DNA from: Streptomyces sp. YS415
Lineage (GTDB): Bacteria; Actinomycetota; Actinomycetes; Streptomycetales; Streptomycetaceae
Direction of reading: 5' to 3'
DNA length: 64,000 nucleotides
Assembly (NCBI RefSeq): GCF_023544665.1
Contig: NZ_JAMJFL010000003.1
Location: forward strand, 186,001-250,000
Positions 25,292-34,115 of the stretch are shown piece after piece (the first letter of the stretch is position 1; each line of letters begins with the position of its first letter). A model generated the notes under the pieces. That model was not told the DNA's origin. It searched no databases and was given only the letters and a program-made list of their open reading frames with translations. The translations under genes were made by a program, and so were the position numbers.

Positions 25292-26677
25292 ATGGCACCC
25301 GGCCTTCCCTCCGCCATGGACCGACCGCACTTCATCGGCATCGGCGGTGCCGGGATGTCCGGCATCGCGAAGATCCTGGCGCAGCGCGGGGCCGTGGTGG
25401 CCGGGAGCGACGCCAAGGAGTCCGCCACCGCCGAGGCGCTGCGCGCGCTGGGCGTGACCGTGCACATCGGGCACGCCGCCGGGCATCTCGCCGACGACGC
25501 GAGCTGTGTCGTCGTGTCGTCGGCGATCCGGCAGGACAACCCCGAGCTGGCGCGCGCGGCCGAGCTGGGCATCCCGGTGGTGCACCGGTCCGACGCGCTG
25601 GCCGCGCTGATGGACGGACTGCGGCCGATCGCCGTCGCCGGTACGCACGGCAAGACGACCACCACCTCGATGCTGGCCGTGTCGCTGAGCGCGCTCGGCC
25701 TCGACCCCTCGTACGCGATCGGCGGGGACCTGGACGCGCCGGGATCCAACGCGCTGCACGGCGACGGGGAGATCTTCGTCGCCGAGGCCGACGAGTCGGA
25801 CCGCAGCTTCCACAAGTACGCGCCCGAGGTGGCGATCGTGCTCAACGTGGAGCTGGACCACCACGCGAACTACGCGTCGATGGACGAGATCTACGAGTCC
25901 TTCGAGACCTTCGCGGGCCGGATCGTGCCCGGCGGCACGCTGGTGATCTCCGCCGATCACGAGGGCGCGCGCGAACTCACCCGGCGCCTCGACGGCGTCC
26001 GCGTGGTGACGTACGGCGAGTCCGAGGACGCCGACGTGCGGGTGCTGTCCGTGGTCGCGCAGGGCCTGAAGAGCGAGGTGACCGTGGACCTGGACGGTCA
26101 GCGGCTCACCTTCACCGTCTCCGTCCCGGGCCGGCACTACGCCCACAACGCCGTGGCCGCGCTGGCGGCGGGCGTGGCGCTCGGGGTCCCGGCCGCCGGA
26201 CTCGCCGGGGCGATCGCCGCCTACACCGGCGTCAAGCGGCGCCTCCAGCTCAAGGGCGAGGCCGCCGGGGTGCAGGTCATCGACTCCTACGCGCACCACC
26301 CGACCGAGATGACGGCGGACCTGGAGGCCATGCGCGCCGCCGCGGGGGACGCCCGCATCCTCGTCGTCTTCCAGCCGCACCTGTTCTCCCGGACCCAGGA
26401 GCTGGGCAAGGAGATGGGGCAGGCGCTGGCCCTCGCGGACGCCTCGCTGGTGCTGGAGATCTACCCGGCCCGCGAGGACCCGATCCCCGGTGTCACCAGC
26501 GAGCTGATCATCGAGGCGGCCCGGGTCGCGGGCGCCGACGTGACGCCCGTGCGCGACAAGGGCGAGGTCGCCTCCGTGGTGGCGGGAATGGCCAAGCCCG
26601 GTGATCTCGTTCTCACCATGGGCGCGGGCGACGTGACGGACCTCGGCCCGCAGATCCTGGACCGCCTGTCGAAGTGA
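25292..26677 (+). CDS. murC: UDP-N-acetylmuramate-L-alanine ligase
   Basis: A 461-residue Mur ligase that adds the first alanine to UDP-MurNAc in peptidoglycan synthesis. The N-terminal HFIGIGGAGMSGIAKIL is the UDP-binding motif, VAGTHGKTTTTSML the ATP P-loop, and FVAEADESDRSFHKY and VLNVELDHHANY the central conserved blocks. ATG at 25292 is chosen because GGGAG lies eight bases upstream; the closer ATG at 25286 and TTG at 25277 leave too little spacing. It is outside the main division and cell-wall cluster, as is common in Streptomyces. msrB follows 13 bases later. Confidence 0.95.
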   Translation: MAPGLPSAMDRPHFIGIGGAGMSGIAKILAQRGAVVAGSDAKESATAEALRALGVTVHIGHAAGHLADDASCVVVSSAIRQDNPELARAAELGIPVVHRSDALAALMDGLRPIAVAGTHGKTTTTSMLAVSLSALGLDPSYAIGGDLDAPGSNALHGDGEIFVAEADESDRSFHKYAPEVAIVLNVELDHHANYASMDEIYESFETFAGRIVPGGTLVISADHEGARELTRRLDGVRVVTYGESEDADVRVLSVVAQGLKSEVTVDLDGQRLTFTVSVPGRHYAHNAVAALAAGVALGVPAAGLAGAIAAYTGVKRRLQLKGEAAGVQVIDSYAHHPTEMTADLEAMRAAAGDARILVVFQPHLFSRTQELGKEMGQALALADASLVLEIYPAREDPIPGVTSELIIEAARVAGADVTPVRDKGEVASVVAGMAKPGDLVLTMGAGDVTDLGPQILDRLSK

Positions 26678-26690
26678 GGGGCTGAGACTC

Positions 26691-27098
26691 ATGTCGTACG
26701 ACGTCGAGAAGCCGGACGAGCAGTGGCGCGCGGAATTGACCCCGGCCGAGTACGCCGTGCTGCGGCAGGCCGGTACCGAGCCCGCCTTCACCGGTGAGTA
26801 CACCGACACCAAGACCCAGGGCGTGTACTCCTGTCGCGCCTGCGGTGCCGAACTGTTCACCTCGGACACCAAGTTCGAGTCCCACTGCGGCTGGCCGTCC
26901 TTCTTCGACCCGAAGGACTCCGACGCGGTGGAACTGCTGTCGGACACCTCGCACGGCATGGTGCGCACGGAGGTGCGGTGCGCGCGGTGCGGCTCCCACC
27001 TCGGGCATGTCTTCGAGGGCGAGGGCTACCCCACGCCGACCGACCAGCGGTACTGCATCAACAGCATCTCCCTGCGGCTGACGCCCGACGCGGGCTGA
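26691..27098 (+). CDS. msrB: Peptide-methionine (R)-S-oxide reductase
   Basis: A 135-residue MsrB that repairs methionine-R-sulfoxide in proteins. Zinc ligands are C48 and C51 (SCRACG) and C97 and C100 (RCARCG). The catalytic cysteine is C122 in QRYCINSISL, and SHCGWPSF supplies the substrate pocket. Full length with no fused MsrA. It follows murC closely and is probably co-transcribed. Just past the stop, short GGCCGAAA direct repeats occur at about 27117-27139. Confidence 0.95.
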   Translation: MSYDVEKPDEQWRAELTPAEYAVLRQAGTEPAFTGEYTDTKTQGVYSCRACGAELFTSDTKFESHCGWPSFFDPKDSDAVELLSDTSHGMVRTEVRCARCGSHLGHVFEGEGYPTPTDQRYCINSISLRLTPDAG

Positions 27099-27207
27099 CC
27101 GCGGCGGCGGAAGGACGAAAGGCCGAAAGGCCGAAAGTCGGTCAACCCCCCTGGTGGCACGGGATACTTGGGTCTTCGCGTGACGTGACGACCAGGGGGA
27201 GCGATCG

Positions 27208-28611
27208 TTGAACTCGGCCGGAGACAAGGGCCGCCCGGGCGGGCGGCATGCGGTGGTCGTGGGCGGCAGCCTCGCGGGGCTCCTCGCGGCGCACGTACTG
27301 GCCCGGCACGCCGACCGGGTGACCGTCGTGGAGCGCGACCGCTTCCCGGCCGGCAGTGACTCCCGGCCCGGTGTGCCGCAGGGCCGGCATCCGCACGTCC
27401 TTCTCCAGGGCGGGCAGACGGCCCTGGAGTCGCTGCTGCCGGGCTTTCTCGCGCAGTTGCGGGAGGCGGGGGCGCCGCGGGTGGGCATGCCGGCGGACCT
27501 GGTGCTCTGGCAGAGCGGCCGCTGGCTGCGCCGGGTGCCTGCGTCCACGCACATCTACACCGGCTCCCGCGCCCAGTTGGAGGCGCTGGTGCGGCAGCGG
27601 GTCCTCGCCGACCCGGTGATCGGCGCGGTGGAGGGGGCCGACGTCGTCGGGCTGCTCGGGGACGCCGCCCGCGTGCGGGGCGTCCTGCTGCGGGACCGCT
27701 CCGGCGACGCCCGCGGGGAGCAACGGCCCCTGGAGGCCGACCTGGTCGTCGACGCCACCGGCAGCGGCACGAAGGCCCCGCAGTGGCTGGAGGCGATCGG
27801 CGCCGAGCGCCCGCCGGAGGAGACCATCGACACCGGGCTCGCCTACGCCTCCCGCGTCTACCGGGGCGGCAACGGCGCCCTCGGCGGCGAGACGCTCGGC
27901 TACTACGTCTACCCCGGCCCCCAGCAGCCCCACGGCGGCGGCGTGCTGCCGCTGGAGGACGGCAGCCATCTGGTCATCGTCTCCGGGCTGCGCGGCGACG
28001 AACCGCCCACGGACGACGAGGAGTTCGTCGCCTACACCAAGCGGCTGGCGCATCCGCTGCTGGACCGCTGGATCGAGGGCGCCGAACCGCTGTCCCCGGC
28101 GTTCGGCTACCGGCGGACCGCGAACATCCGCCGCCGCTACGACCTCCCCGGCCGCCGCCCGGCCGGATTCCTCGCCACCGGCGACGCGCTGTGCACCTTC
28201 AACCCGATCTACGGGCAGGGCATGGCCATCGCCGCGATGAGCGCGGTCGCCCTGGGGGACGCGCTGGCCGACCGGCGCCGGACGCCCACGACGCGGCGCG
28301 TGCAGCGGGCGCTGCTCGCGGCGTCCCGGCAGGCGTGGGACATCTCCGCCGGTGCGGACCGCTCGATGCCCGGAGCGGTCGGTACCGCGACCGAGGGCGG
28401 GCGCGCCGACCGGGTCGCCGGCTGGTATCTGCGCCGGGTCCAGGAGCGGTCCCCCGGCGACCCCGTGGTGGGGCGCGCCTTCCGCCAGGTCCTCAGCCTC
28501 GCCGAGCCCGTCACCGCCCTGCTCGCCCCGCCCGTGGCCCGGGCCGTCCTCTTCGGCCCGCCCGGACCGACGCCCGTCGATCCGCCGGCGGCACCGGAGC
28601 GGGCGCTCTAG
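27208..28611 (+). CDS. FAD-dependent monooxygenase / oxidoreductase
   Basis: A 467-residue flavoprotein. The N-terminal HAVVVGGSLAGLLAAHVLA near residue 14 binds the FAD ADP moiety, RPGVPQGRHPHVLLQGG is a motif of one actinobacterial subgroup, DLVVDATGSGTKAP is the second nucleotide motif, and FLATGDALCTFNPIYGQGM near residue 320 binds the ribityl chain. The start is TTG with GGGGGAG seven bases upstream. The family hydroxylates or epoxidises diverse metabolites; no biosynthetic partner lies beside it, so its substrate is unknown. Confidence 0.82.
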   Translation: MNSAGDKGRPGGRHAVVVGGSLAGLLAAHVLARHADRVTVVERDRFPAGSDSRPGVPQGRHPHVLLQGGQTALESLLPGFLAQLREAGAPRVGMPADLVLWQSGRWLRRVPASTHIYTGSRAQLEALVRQRVLADPVIGAVEGADVVGLLGDAARVRGVLLRDRSGDARGEQRPLEADLVVDATGSGTKAPQWLEAIGAERPPEETIDTGLAYASRVYRGGNGALGGETLGYYVYPGPQQPHGGGVLPLEDGSHLVIVSGLRGDEPPTDDEEFVAYTKRLAHPLLDRWIEGAEPLSPAFGYRRTANIRRRYDLPGRRPAGFLATGDALCTFNPIYGQGMAIAAMSAVALGDALADRRRTPTTRRVQRALLAASRQAWDISAGADRSMPGAVGTATEGGRADRVAGWYLRRVQERSPGDPVVGRAFRQVLSLAEPVTALLAPPVARAVLFGPPGPTPVDPPAAPERAL

Positions 28612-28744
28612 ATCCCGAGCGGTCCGGGCCCCGCGGAGCAGCGGCACCGGAGGACGTCCGCCCCCCCGCCGACGTACAGGCGTTCGAGATGACGCAACCT
28701 CGGCGTCACCTGTTCCGGTTCGGCGTGCTCTTAGAGTGGGAGCT

Positions 28745-29965
28745 GTGGCGCGATCGTGCGAGTCGTTTCATAGCCCGGCGACGGCTGAGCCGGCCGATGC
28801 CGCCGGCTCGCCCGCGTACGGCGCCGGAGGCTCCCGGCTCAGCGCGCTGCGCTCGGCGGCCGCCCGCGTCGGCACCACCCTGGACGAGGACACCACCCGC
28901 GCCGAGCTGACCCGGGAAGTCGCGGGACAGGTGGGGGCCGCGGTGGCGGTCCTGCGCGAGCGGGGCGAGACCGGCGCGGAGTACGAGGCCGTCGTCGGGA
29001 ACCCGGCGGTACTGCCCGACGCCCACTGGACCGCCCAGGTGGCCCGCGGGACGGGCGGCACCGGCGTCGTGAACCTCGCCTCCGGCGGCTCCCGGCCCGC
29101 CCTCTGCGTCCCCCTCACCGCCCAGGGCCACCGCTACGGCGTGCTCGTCTGCGCCCGGGAAGGGGCGCCCTTCGGCCAGGCGGAGGAGGACGTGGTCGCG
29201 TTCCTGGCCGAGCGCGCCGCCTCGACCATCCGGCATGCCCGCGAGCACGACGCGGTGAGCGGCATCGTCGGCAGGCTCCAGCGGGCCCTGCTCGCCGAAC
29301 CCGGCCGCCCGCATCCCAACCTCGACGTCGCCATCCGCTACCTGCCCGTCGGGCAGCGCGCGCTGGTCGGCGGCGACTGGTGCGAGACGGTACGGCTGCA
29401 CTTCGGCCGTACGCTGCTGGTCGTCGGCGACGTGATGGGGCACGGCCTGGACGCCGCCGTCGACATGACGGCCTACCGCTCGGCCCTGCGGTACATAGCC
29501 TCCGCCGATCTGCCGCCGCACCGGGTGCTGCGCCAGCTCGACGACCTCGCCGCCGCGGAGCCGGAACGCCGCCCCGCCACCTGCCTCGTCGCGCGCGTGG
29601 ACCCCGCGCGCGGACTGGTCACCCTGGCCAGTGCCGGGCATCTCCCGCCCGCCGTGATCGACGGATCCGGCCGGGTCTCCCTGCTCCCCGTGCCGGTCGG
29701 CCCGCCCCTGGGCACCGGGCTCGGCGGCTACGAACCGGCCACCTGCCGCCTCGACCCGTCCCAGACGCTCATGCTCTTCACCGACGGCCTCGTCGAGCGC
29801 CGAGGCGAGGACATCGACCAGTCCCTGGATCGCCTGGCCGGGCTCGGCTTCCCGTCCGGCGCCGGTGTCCAGGAGGTCCTCGACACCGTGCTCGCCCGCC
29901 TCGACGCCCGGCACGCCGAGGACGACGTGGCGGTGCTCGCCGCCCGGCTCCACCACCGCTCCTGA
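28745..29965 (+). CDS. GAF-SpoIIE PP2C-type serine/threonine phosphatase
   Basis: A 406-residue cytoplasmic protein. A GAF-like sensor spans about 50-170, with CVPLTAQGHRYGVLVCAR, and a SpoIIE/PPM phosphatase spans 195-400. Metal-binding acidic motifs are present: LVGGDWCETV, VVGDVMGHGLDAA, LFTDGLVERRG and AEDDVAVLAA, so it should be active. Such phosphatases usually dephosphorylate anti-sigma-factor antagonists. No antagonist or kinase gene is adjacent. The GTG start is preferred to much longer in-frame readings that overlap the upstream monooxygenase gene. Confidence 0.86.
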   Translation: MARSCESFHSPATAEPADAAGSPAYGAGGSRLSALRSAAARVGTTLDEDTTRAELTREVAGQVGAAVAVLRERGETGAEYEAVVGNPAVLPDAHWTAQVARGTGGTGVVNLASGGSRPALCVPLTAQGHRYGVLVCAREGAPFGQAEEDVVAFLAERAASTIRHAREHDAVSGIVGRLQRALLAEPGRPHPNLDVAIRYLPVGQRALVGGDWCETVRLHFGRTLLVVGDVMGHGLDAAVDMTAYRSALRYIASADLPPHRVLRQLDDLAAAEPERRPATCLVARVDPARGLVTLASAGHLPPAVIDGSGRVSLLPVPVGPPLGTGLGGYEPATCRLDPSQTLMLFTDGLVERRGEDIDQSLDRLAGLGFPSGAGVQEVLDTVLARLDARHAEDDVAVLAARLHHRS

Positions 29966-29999
29966 CGGGTCGCGGGGGACCCGGGTCGCCGCGCGTCGC

Positions 30000-31007
30000 T
30001 CAGAGCAGCTTGCGGTGGACGAGGGCGGAGAGGGTGAGCATGCCGGGTACGAGCGGCAGCCACACCGTCAGCACGCGGTAGCCGATCACGGTCGCCGTGG
30101 CCGGGGCCGGGGCGGCGCCGAGGGCGACCATCGTGAACACCAGCGCCGCGTCGACCGGACCGATCCCGCCCGGCGCGGGCACCGCCCCGGCAGCGGTACT
30201 GGCGGCCAGGAACGCGAACACGAGCTGCGCCCACGACAGCGGCAGCCCCAGCGAGGCCCCCACGGAGGCGACCACACCGGCCTGGAGCAGCGGGAGCGCG
30301 GCCGCCCCGCCCCACAGCGCGAGCACCCGGCCGGGCATGGTGTGCAGCAGCCGCGCGTCGGTCAGCGCGGTGCGCAGGAACCCGAGAACCGCGCGCCGCA
30401 GCGGCCGTACGGTCGTCAGGAACAGGGCCAGTGCGGCGAGTACGGCCGCCGCGCCCACGCCGGTCATGAGCAGGGTCCCGTGGTCCGGGACCAGCGCGTC
30501 GAGCCGGATCAGTTCCGGGGCCGCCAGCAGCAGGGCGAGCAGCACGAACCGCTTCGCGACCGGCTTGACCAGGGCGTACAGGGCGAGCGAGGCCGCGGCC
30601 CGAGGCAGGGGTATGCCCTGGCGCTGGAGGAAGCGCAGGGTCACGGCGTGCGCGCCGATGCTCGCGGGGAGCGCGTGGTTCGCGGCGCCCGCGGCGACCT
30701 GCGAGGCGAGCAGCGGCAGGGGCGGCAGCCGCTCGGGAATCGCGCCCTGCCGGACGCAGGCGGCGGCCACGAAGGTCAGACAGGTGAAGCCGACTCCGGC
30801 CGGCAGCCAGCGCGGGTCGGCGGCGGCCAGATGGGACGCCCCGTCGGACAGGCCGCGCCAGTCGGCGGCCAGCCAGACGCCGATCAGCACGAGCGGAAGG
30901 GCGGTCAGCACATGGCGGGCGAGGCGGGCGAGGCGGGCAGGGGAGGGGGAGGGGGAGCCCGGGCGGGCGGGGGTGGCCGCCGGGGCAGGGAGGGGGAGAA
31001 GGGACAT
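30000..31007 (-). CDS. Lysylphosphatidylglycerol synthase-like membrane protein (YbhN/UPF0104 family)
   Basis: A 335-residue polytopic membrane protein with about eight hydrophobic segments. The family signature AVPAPGGIGPVDAAL lies near residue 280, and NHALPASIGAHAVTLRFL near 115. It corresponds to the flippase part of MprF-like proteins without the synthetase domain, so it may move a lipid or glycolipid. The N-terminus is Pro/Ser-rich. Substrate unknown. Confidence 0.8.
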   Translation of the reverse strand: MSLLPLPAPAATPARPGSPSPSPARLARLARHVLTALPLVLIGVWLAADWRGLSDGASHLAAADPRWLPAGVGFTCLTFVAAACVRQGAIPERLPPLPLLASQVAAGAANHALPASIGAHAVTLRFLQRQGIPLPRAAASLALYALVKPVAKRFVLLALLLAAPELIRLDALVPDHGTLLMTGVGAAAVLAALALFLTTVRPLRRAVLGFLRTALTDARLLHTMPGRVLALWGGAAALPLLQAGVVASVGASLGLPLSWAQLVFAFLAASTAAGAVPAPGGIGPVDAALVFTMVALGAAPAPATATVIGYRVLTVWLPLVPGMLTLSALVHRKLL

Positions 31008-31177
31008 GGCGCACGTCGTCCTTCCGCGTCACGCCCACGCGGCGCAGGGCGGACGGATCACAAGGCGAAGCAGGGGGGACGAGCGAAAGGTGCCCGCTGG
31101 ATGTGACGCCATGGAGTCCGGAAACCGACGGCCCATCGAAGAAACGGGTCAGGGCGTGCGCATCGGAAGGAACGGGC

Positions 31178-31207
31178 GGGGCCGTTCCGCGCCTGTGGAA
31201 CGGCCCC
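31178..31207. terminator. Hairpin downstream of the DUF574 methyltransferase
   Basis: Perfect 11-base arms, GGGGCCGTTCC and GGAACGGCCCC, enclose an eight-base loop, 18 bases past the methyltransferase stop read leftwards. The rest of the 218-base gap up to the membrane-protein start at 31007 shows no gene. Confidence 0.75.
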
Positions 31208-31225
31208 CTCGGCAGTGAGCCGTCC

Positions 31226-32050
31226 CTACGCCTTGCGGCCGACCCCGCAGTAGGCGTCCACGGCGGTGACCGGAGCCTGCGGGCCGGTCTCGTCGCGGCG
31301 CCAGTCGGTGACCGGGACGACGCCCGGCTCCACCAGGTCCAGGCCGTCGAAGAAGGCGGCGATGTCCCCGACGCTGCGCACGTAGTACGGCACCGCGCCG
31401 CTCGCGTTGTAGGCCGCGGACGCGGCGATCATGCCCTCGCTGGTGGCCGTGCTGTCGCTGACCACCAGGTAGCTGCCCGACGGCAGGCCCGCCATCAGCC
31501 GCTGCACCAGGTCCACGGCCTGCGCGTGGTCGGCGACATGGCCCAGGGTGTTGAGGATCATCAGGGCGACCGGCTGGGACAGGTCGAGGGTCTCGGCGGC
31601 GGCTTCGAGCACTGACTTCGGCTCGTAGAGGTTGGCGTCCAGATAGGCCGTCCTGCCCTCGGGGGTGCTGGTGAGCAGGGCGTTGGCGTGGGCCAGGACG
31701 ATGGGGTCGTTGTCGACGTAGACGATCCGGGCGTCCGGGGCGACGCGCTGGGCGACCTCATGGGTGTTGTCGGCGGTGGGCAGGCCGGTACCGATGTCCA
31801 GGAACTGGCGGATGCCCTGCTCCCCGGCCAGGTGGCGGACCGCACGGCCCAGGAAGTGCCGGCTGGACACCGCGACGTCGACCAGACCGGGGAAGATCTC
31901 CTTGATCTGGTCGCCGATCTCCCGGTCGACCTCGTAGTTGTCCTTGCCGCCGACGAAGTAGTTCCAGAAGCGCGCCGAGTGCGGCTTCGTCGTGTCGATG
32001 CGGGCGCGTATCTCCATCGACGCGCGGATCTGGGGATCGACGTCCGACAC
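31226..32050 (-). CDS. SAM-dependent methyltransferase, DUF574 / Methyltransf_19 family
   Basis: A 274-residue protein of a family greatly expanded in Streptomyces. It begins with the family tract RIDTTKPHSARFWNYFVGGKDNYEVD, and the SAM-binding motif is FLDIGTGLPTADNTHEVAQ near residue 83, followed by the acidic VYVDNDPIVLAHA. GTG start with AGGAGG nine bases upstream. The substrates of this family are unknown. An inverted repeat GGCGAA-N6-TTCGCC lies upstream at 32099-32116. Confidence 0.87.
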   Translation of the reverse strand: MSDVDPQIRASMEIRARIDTTKPHSARFWNYFVGGKDNYEVDREIGDQIKEIFPGLVDVAVSSRHFLGRAVRHLAGEQGIRQFLDIGTGLPTADNTHEVAQRVAPDARIVYVDNDPIVLAHANALLTSTPEGRTAYLDANLYEPKSVLEAAAETLDLSQPVALMILNTLGHVADHAQAVDLVQRLMAGLPSGSYLVVSDSTATSEGMIAASAAYNASGAVPYYVRSVGDIAAFFDGLDLVEPGVVPVTDWRRDETGPQAPVTAVDAYCGVGRKA

Positions 32051-32275
32051 GGTGCGGCCTCCTGCGGTGGCTTCGTTGATCAGGTGATGCCCAACTTAGG
32101 CGAACTGACATTCGCCGGATGCGACTTGGGTGGGCGGAGCCCGGGGAACAGTCGATTTTCGGCCACGCTGGTTGAACGGTTGATGAAGGCGGCACGTGTA
32201 CGGCCGGGCGCGGTACCCGCCGCGCGGGCGCACACTGGGAGTGTGCTGTCGGTGCTCTCCAGGGGGTGTCGGCCG

Positions 32276-32857
32276 ATGGCTGAGCCACGGTGCGAACGCA
32301 TACGGATGTGGCGGTGGCGGCGCAGCCCGTTGCGGCGGCGCTGCGACCTCGTCGAGGCCTGGGTGGTGCTCGGCGGCTGGCTGCTGGCCCTGGTGGGCGG
32401 GGCGCTGGCGGGCCTGCTGGCGGTCGGCGCGGTGGAGCGGGCCGCCGAGGACCGGCGGGCGCAGAGCCGGCAGGTGTCGGCGGTGCTCATGGAGGACGCG
32501 GACGACAAGGTGCCCGCCCGGGTGCCGGCCGACTACCGGGTGTGGGCCCGGGTGAGCTGGACCGATCCCGACGGCACCGCCCGCTCCGACGACGCGCGCG
32601 TGGCGCCCAGGACCAGGGCCGGGGCGAAGGTCCCTGTCTGGACCGACGGCCACGGCCGGGTCACCGCCCCGCCGTTGAGCAGCGGCGAGATCGGACTGCA
32701 CGCCGTCTCCGGCGGCACGCTGGCCGCGCTGTGCACGTCCGGCGTGGTCCTCGGCACGGTGTGGGTCGTCCGGCAGCTGATGGAGCGCCGGCGCCTCGAA
32801 CAGTGGGCCGTCGAGTGGGAGCGCATCGACACCCGCAACGGCTGGAAGACGGGCTGA
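32276..32857 (+). CDS. Membrane protein of unknown function (Rv1733c-like)
   Basis: A 193-residue protein with two transmembrane segments: one near residues 27-52 (WVVLGGWLLALVGGALAGLL) and one near 147-168 (GTLAALCTSGVVLGTVWVV), enclosing an extracytoplasmic domain of about 95 residues. A basic N-terminus (CERIRMWRWRRSPLRRRC) and a short C-terminus face the cytoplasm. The layout matches actinobacterial Rv1733c-like proteins of unknown role. ATG at 32276 has AGGGGG nine bases upstream. Confidence 0.75.
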   Translation: MAEPRCERIRMWRWRRSPLRRRCDLVEAWVVLGGWLLALVGGALAGLLAVGAVERAAEDRRAQSRQVSAVLMEDADDKVPARVPADYRVWARVSWTDPDGTARSDDARVAPRTRAGAKVPVWTDGHGRVTAPPLSSGEIGLHAVSGGTLAALCTSGVVLGTVWVVRQLMERRRLEQWAVEWERIDTRNGWKTG

Positions 32858-32950
32858 ATCCGGGCGGCCCGGGGAGCGTCCGTGCTGTTCCGTGCGGCTC
32901 CGCACGCTGGAAAGTCGTGGGAAAACGACGTAGAAAGCGATGTCGGAACG

Positions 32951-33003
32951 ACACACGACACGCCACACACGACACACGACGCGCGGCACAGCGACGCACG
33001 ACG
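32951..33003. repeat. ACACACGACAC-type short tandem tract
   Basis: The tract is made of overlapping ACACACGAC and ACACGACAC units, first at 32951-32962 and again at 32965-32980, then degenerate GCACGACG copies. It lies 25-75 bases upstream of the PucR-family start, in a gap otherwise without genes. It may be slippage-prone or a repeated binding site. Confidence 0.5.
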
Positions 33004-33026
33004 GACCGGAGAACGGGGGAGCGCCG

Positions 33027-34082
33027 ATGGCGGGGCCGGACGCGTATGCGGAGTATCTGACCGGCTACCGCGACATCCTCGCCGACGCCTCCGCCACCGG
33101 CCGCCGACTCACCCGCGCGGAGCTCGAATCCCGCCGTGACCTGGGAGAACGTGCGGCGGAGGCGGGGCTCGGCCTGCGTGCCATGGTCGCCGCCCACATG
33201 GCGGAGACCCGCGCCGGCCGGCCGGCCGCCGGCTCCGTGGACGCCGTGCTGGCCGCGGCCGCCCAGGCCCTGGACGCCTTCGCCGAGGGCTACGAACGCG
33301 CGCAGCGGGACGCCGTACGGCAGGAGGAGGCCGCGCGCCGGGAGTTCGTGGACGATCTGCTCTACGGCCGCAGCGACCTCGGCCTGCTGGCGCAGCGGGC
33401 GGAGCGGTACGGGCTGCGGCTGTCGCACGCGCCCGCCGTCGCCGTGGCCTGCGGCGGGACCGCCTACGACGACGGCGACCCCGTGCCCCGGGAGGTGGAG
33501 CGCGCGCTCATCGGCCGGTTCGGGGACCGCAGCATCCTGCTCACCACCAAGGACGGCCGGATGGTCTGCATCGCCCCCGGCAACCACGACGACGTCCTCG
33601 CCCACTTCGCCCAGCACGCCCACGCCGTCACCGACGGCGGCCAGGTGGCGATCGGCCGCGCGCACCCGGGGCCGGCCGGTGTCGTCCAGTCCTACGAGGA
33701 GGCCCTGAACGCCCTCGATCTCGCCGAGCGCCTGGAGCTCGGCGAGCCGGTGCTGCACGCCGCCGACCTGCTCGTCTACCCGGTCCTCACCCGGGACCGG
33801 CAGGCCATGGCCGACCTCGTGATCAGTGCCCTCGGCCCGCTGCGGCAGGCCCGCGGCGGCGCGCGGCCCCTGCTGGACACGCTCACCGCCTACTTCGACT
33901 GCGGCTGCGTGGCCGCCGAGGCGGCCCGCCGGCTGTCGCTCAGCGTGCGCGCGCTGACCTACCGCCTGGACCGCGTCCGCCAGCTGACCGGCGCGGACCC
34001 GGCCGACCCGGTCCAGCGGTACACCCTGCAGACCGCGGTGATCGGAGCCCGCCTGCTGGACTGGCCGGCGAAGCCGCTGTGA
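33027..34082 (+). CDS. PucR family transcriptional regulator
   Basis: A 351-residue cytoplasmic regulator. The N-terminal 110 residues are helical (RRLTRAELESRRDLGERAAE), a middle GGDEF-like/CdaR region includes QVAIGRAHPGPAGVVQSYEEA near 210, and the C-terminal PucR helix-turn-helix is LLDTLTAYFDCGCVAAEAAR followed by LSLSVRALTYRLDRVRQLTG. ATG at 33027 has GGGGGAG six bases upstream; the in-frame ATG at 32940 would add a His/Thr/Arg tract encoded by the short repeat and was rejected. Targets unknown. Confidence 0.87.
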   Translation: MAGPDAYAEYLTGYRDILADASATGRRLTRAELESRRDLGERAAEAGLGLRAMVAAHMAETRAGRPAAGSVDAVLAAAAQALDAFAEGYERAQRDAVRQEEAARREFVDDLLYGRSDLGLLAQRAERYGLRLSHAPAVAVACGGTAYDDGDPVPREVERALIGRFGDRSILLTTKDGRMVCIAPGNHDDVLAHFAQHAHAVTDGGQVAIGRAHPGPAGVVQSYEEALNALDLAERLELGEPVLHAADLLVYPVLTRDRQAMADLVISALGPLRQARGGARPLLDTLTAYFDCGCVAAEAARRLSLSVRALTYRLDRVRQLTGADPADPVQRYTLQTAVIGARLLDWPAKPL

Positions 34083-34115
34083 CCCTGCCCGGCGGAGGCC
34101 CGGGGTGCTCGCCGG

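Noticed and set aside
32940..33026. N-terminal extension of the PucR regulator from ATG 32940
   Set aside because: It translates the AC-rich repeat as a His/Thr/Arg tract and has no good ribosome-binding site, while ATG 33027 has GGGGGAG.
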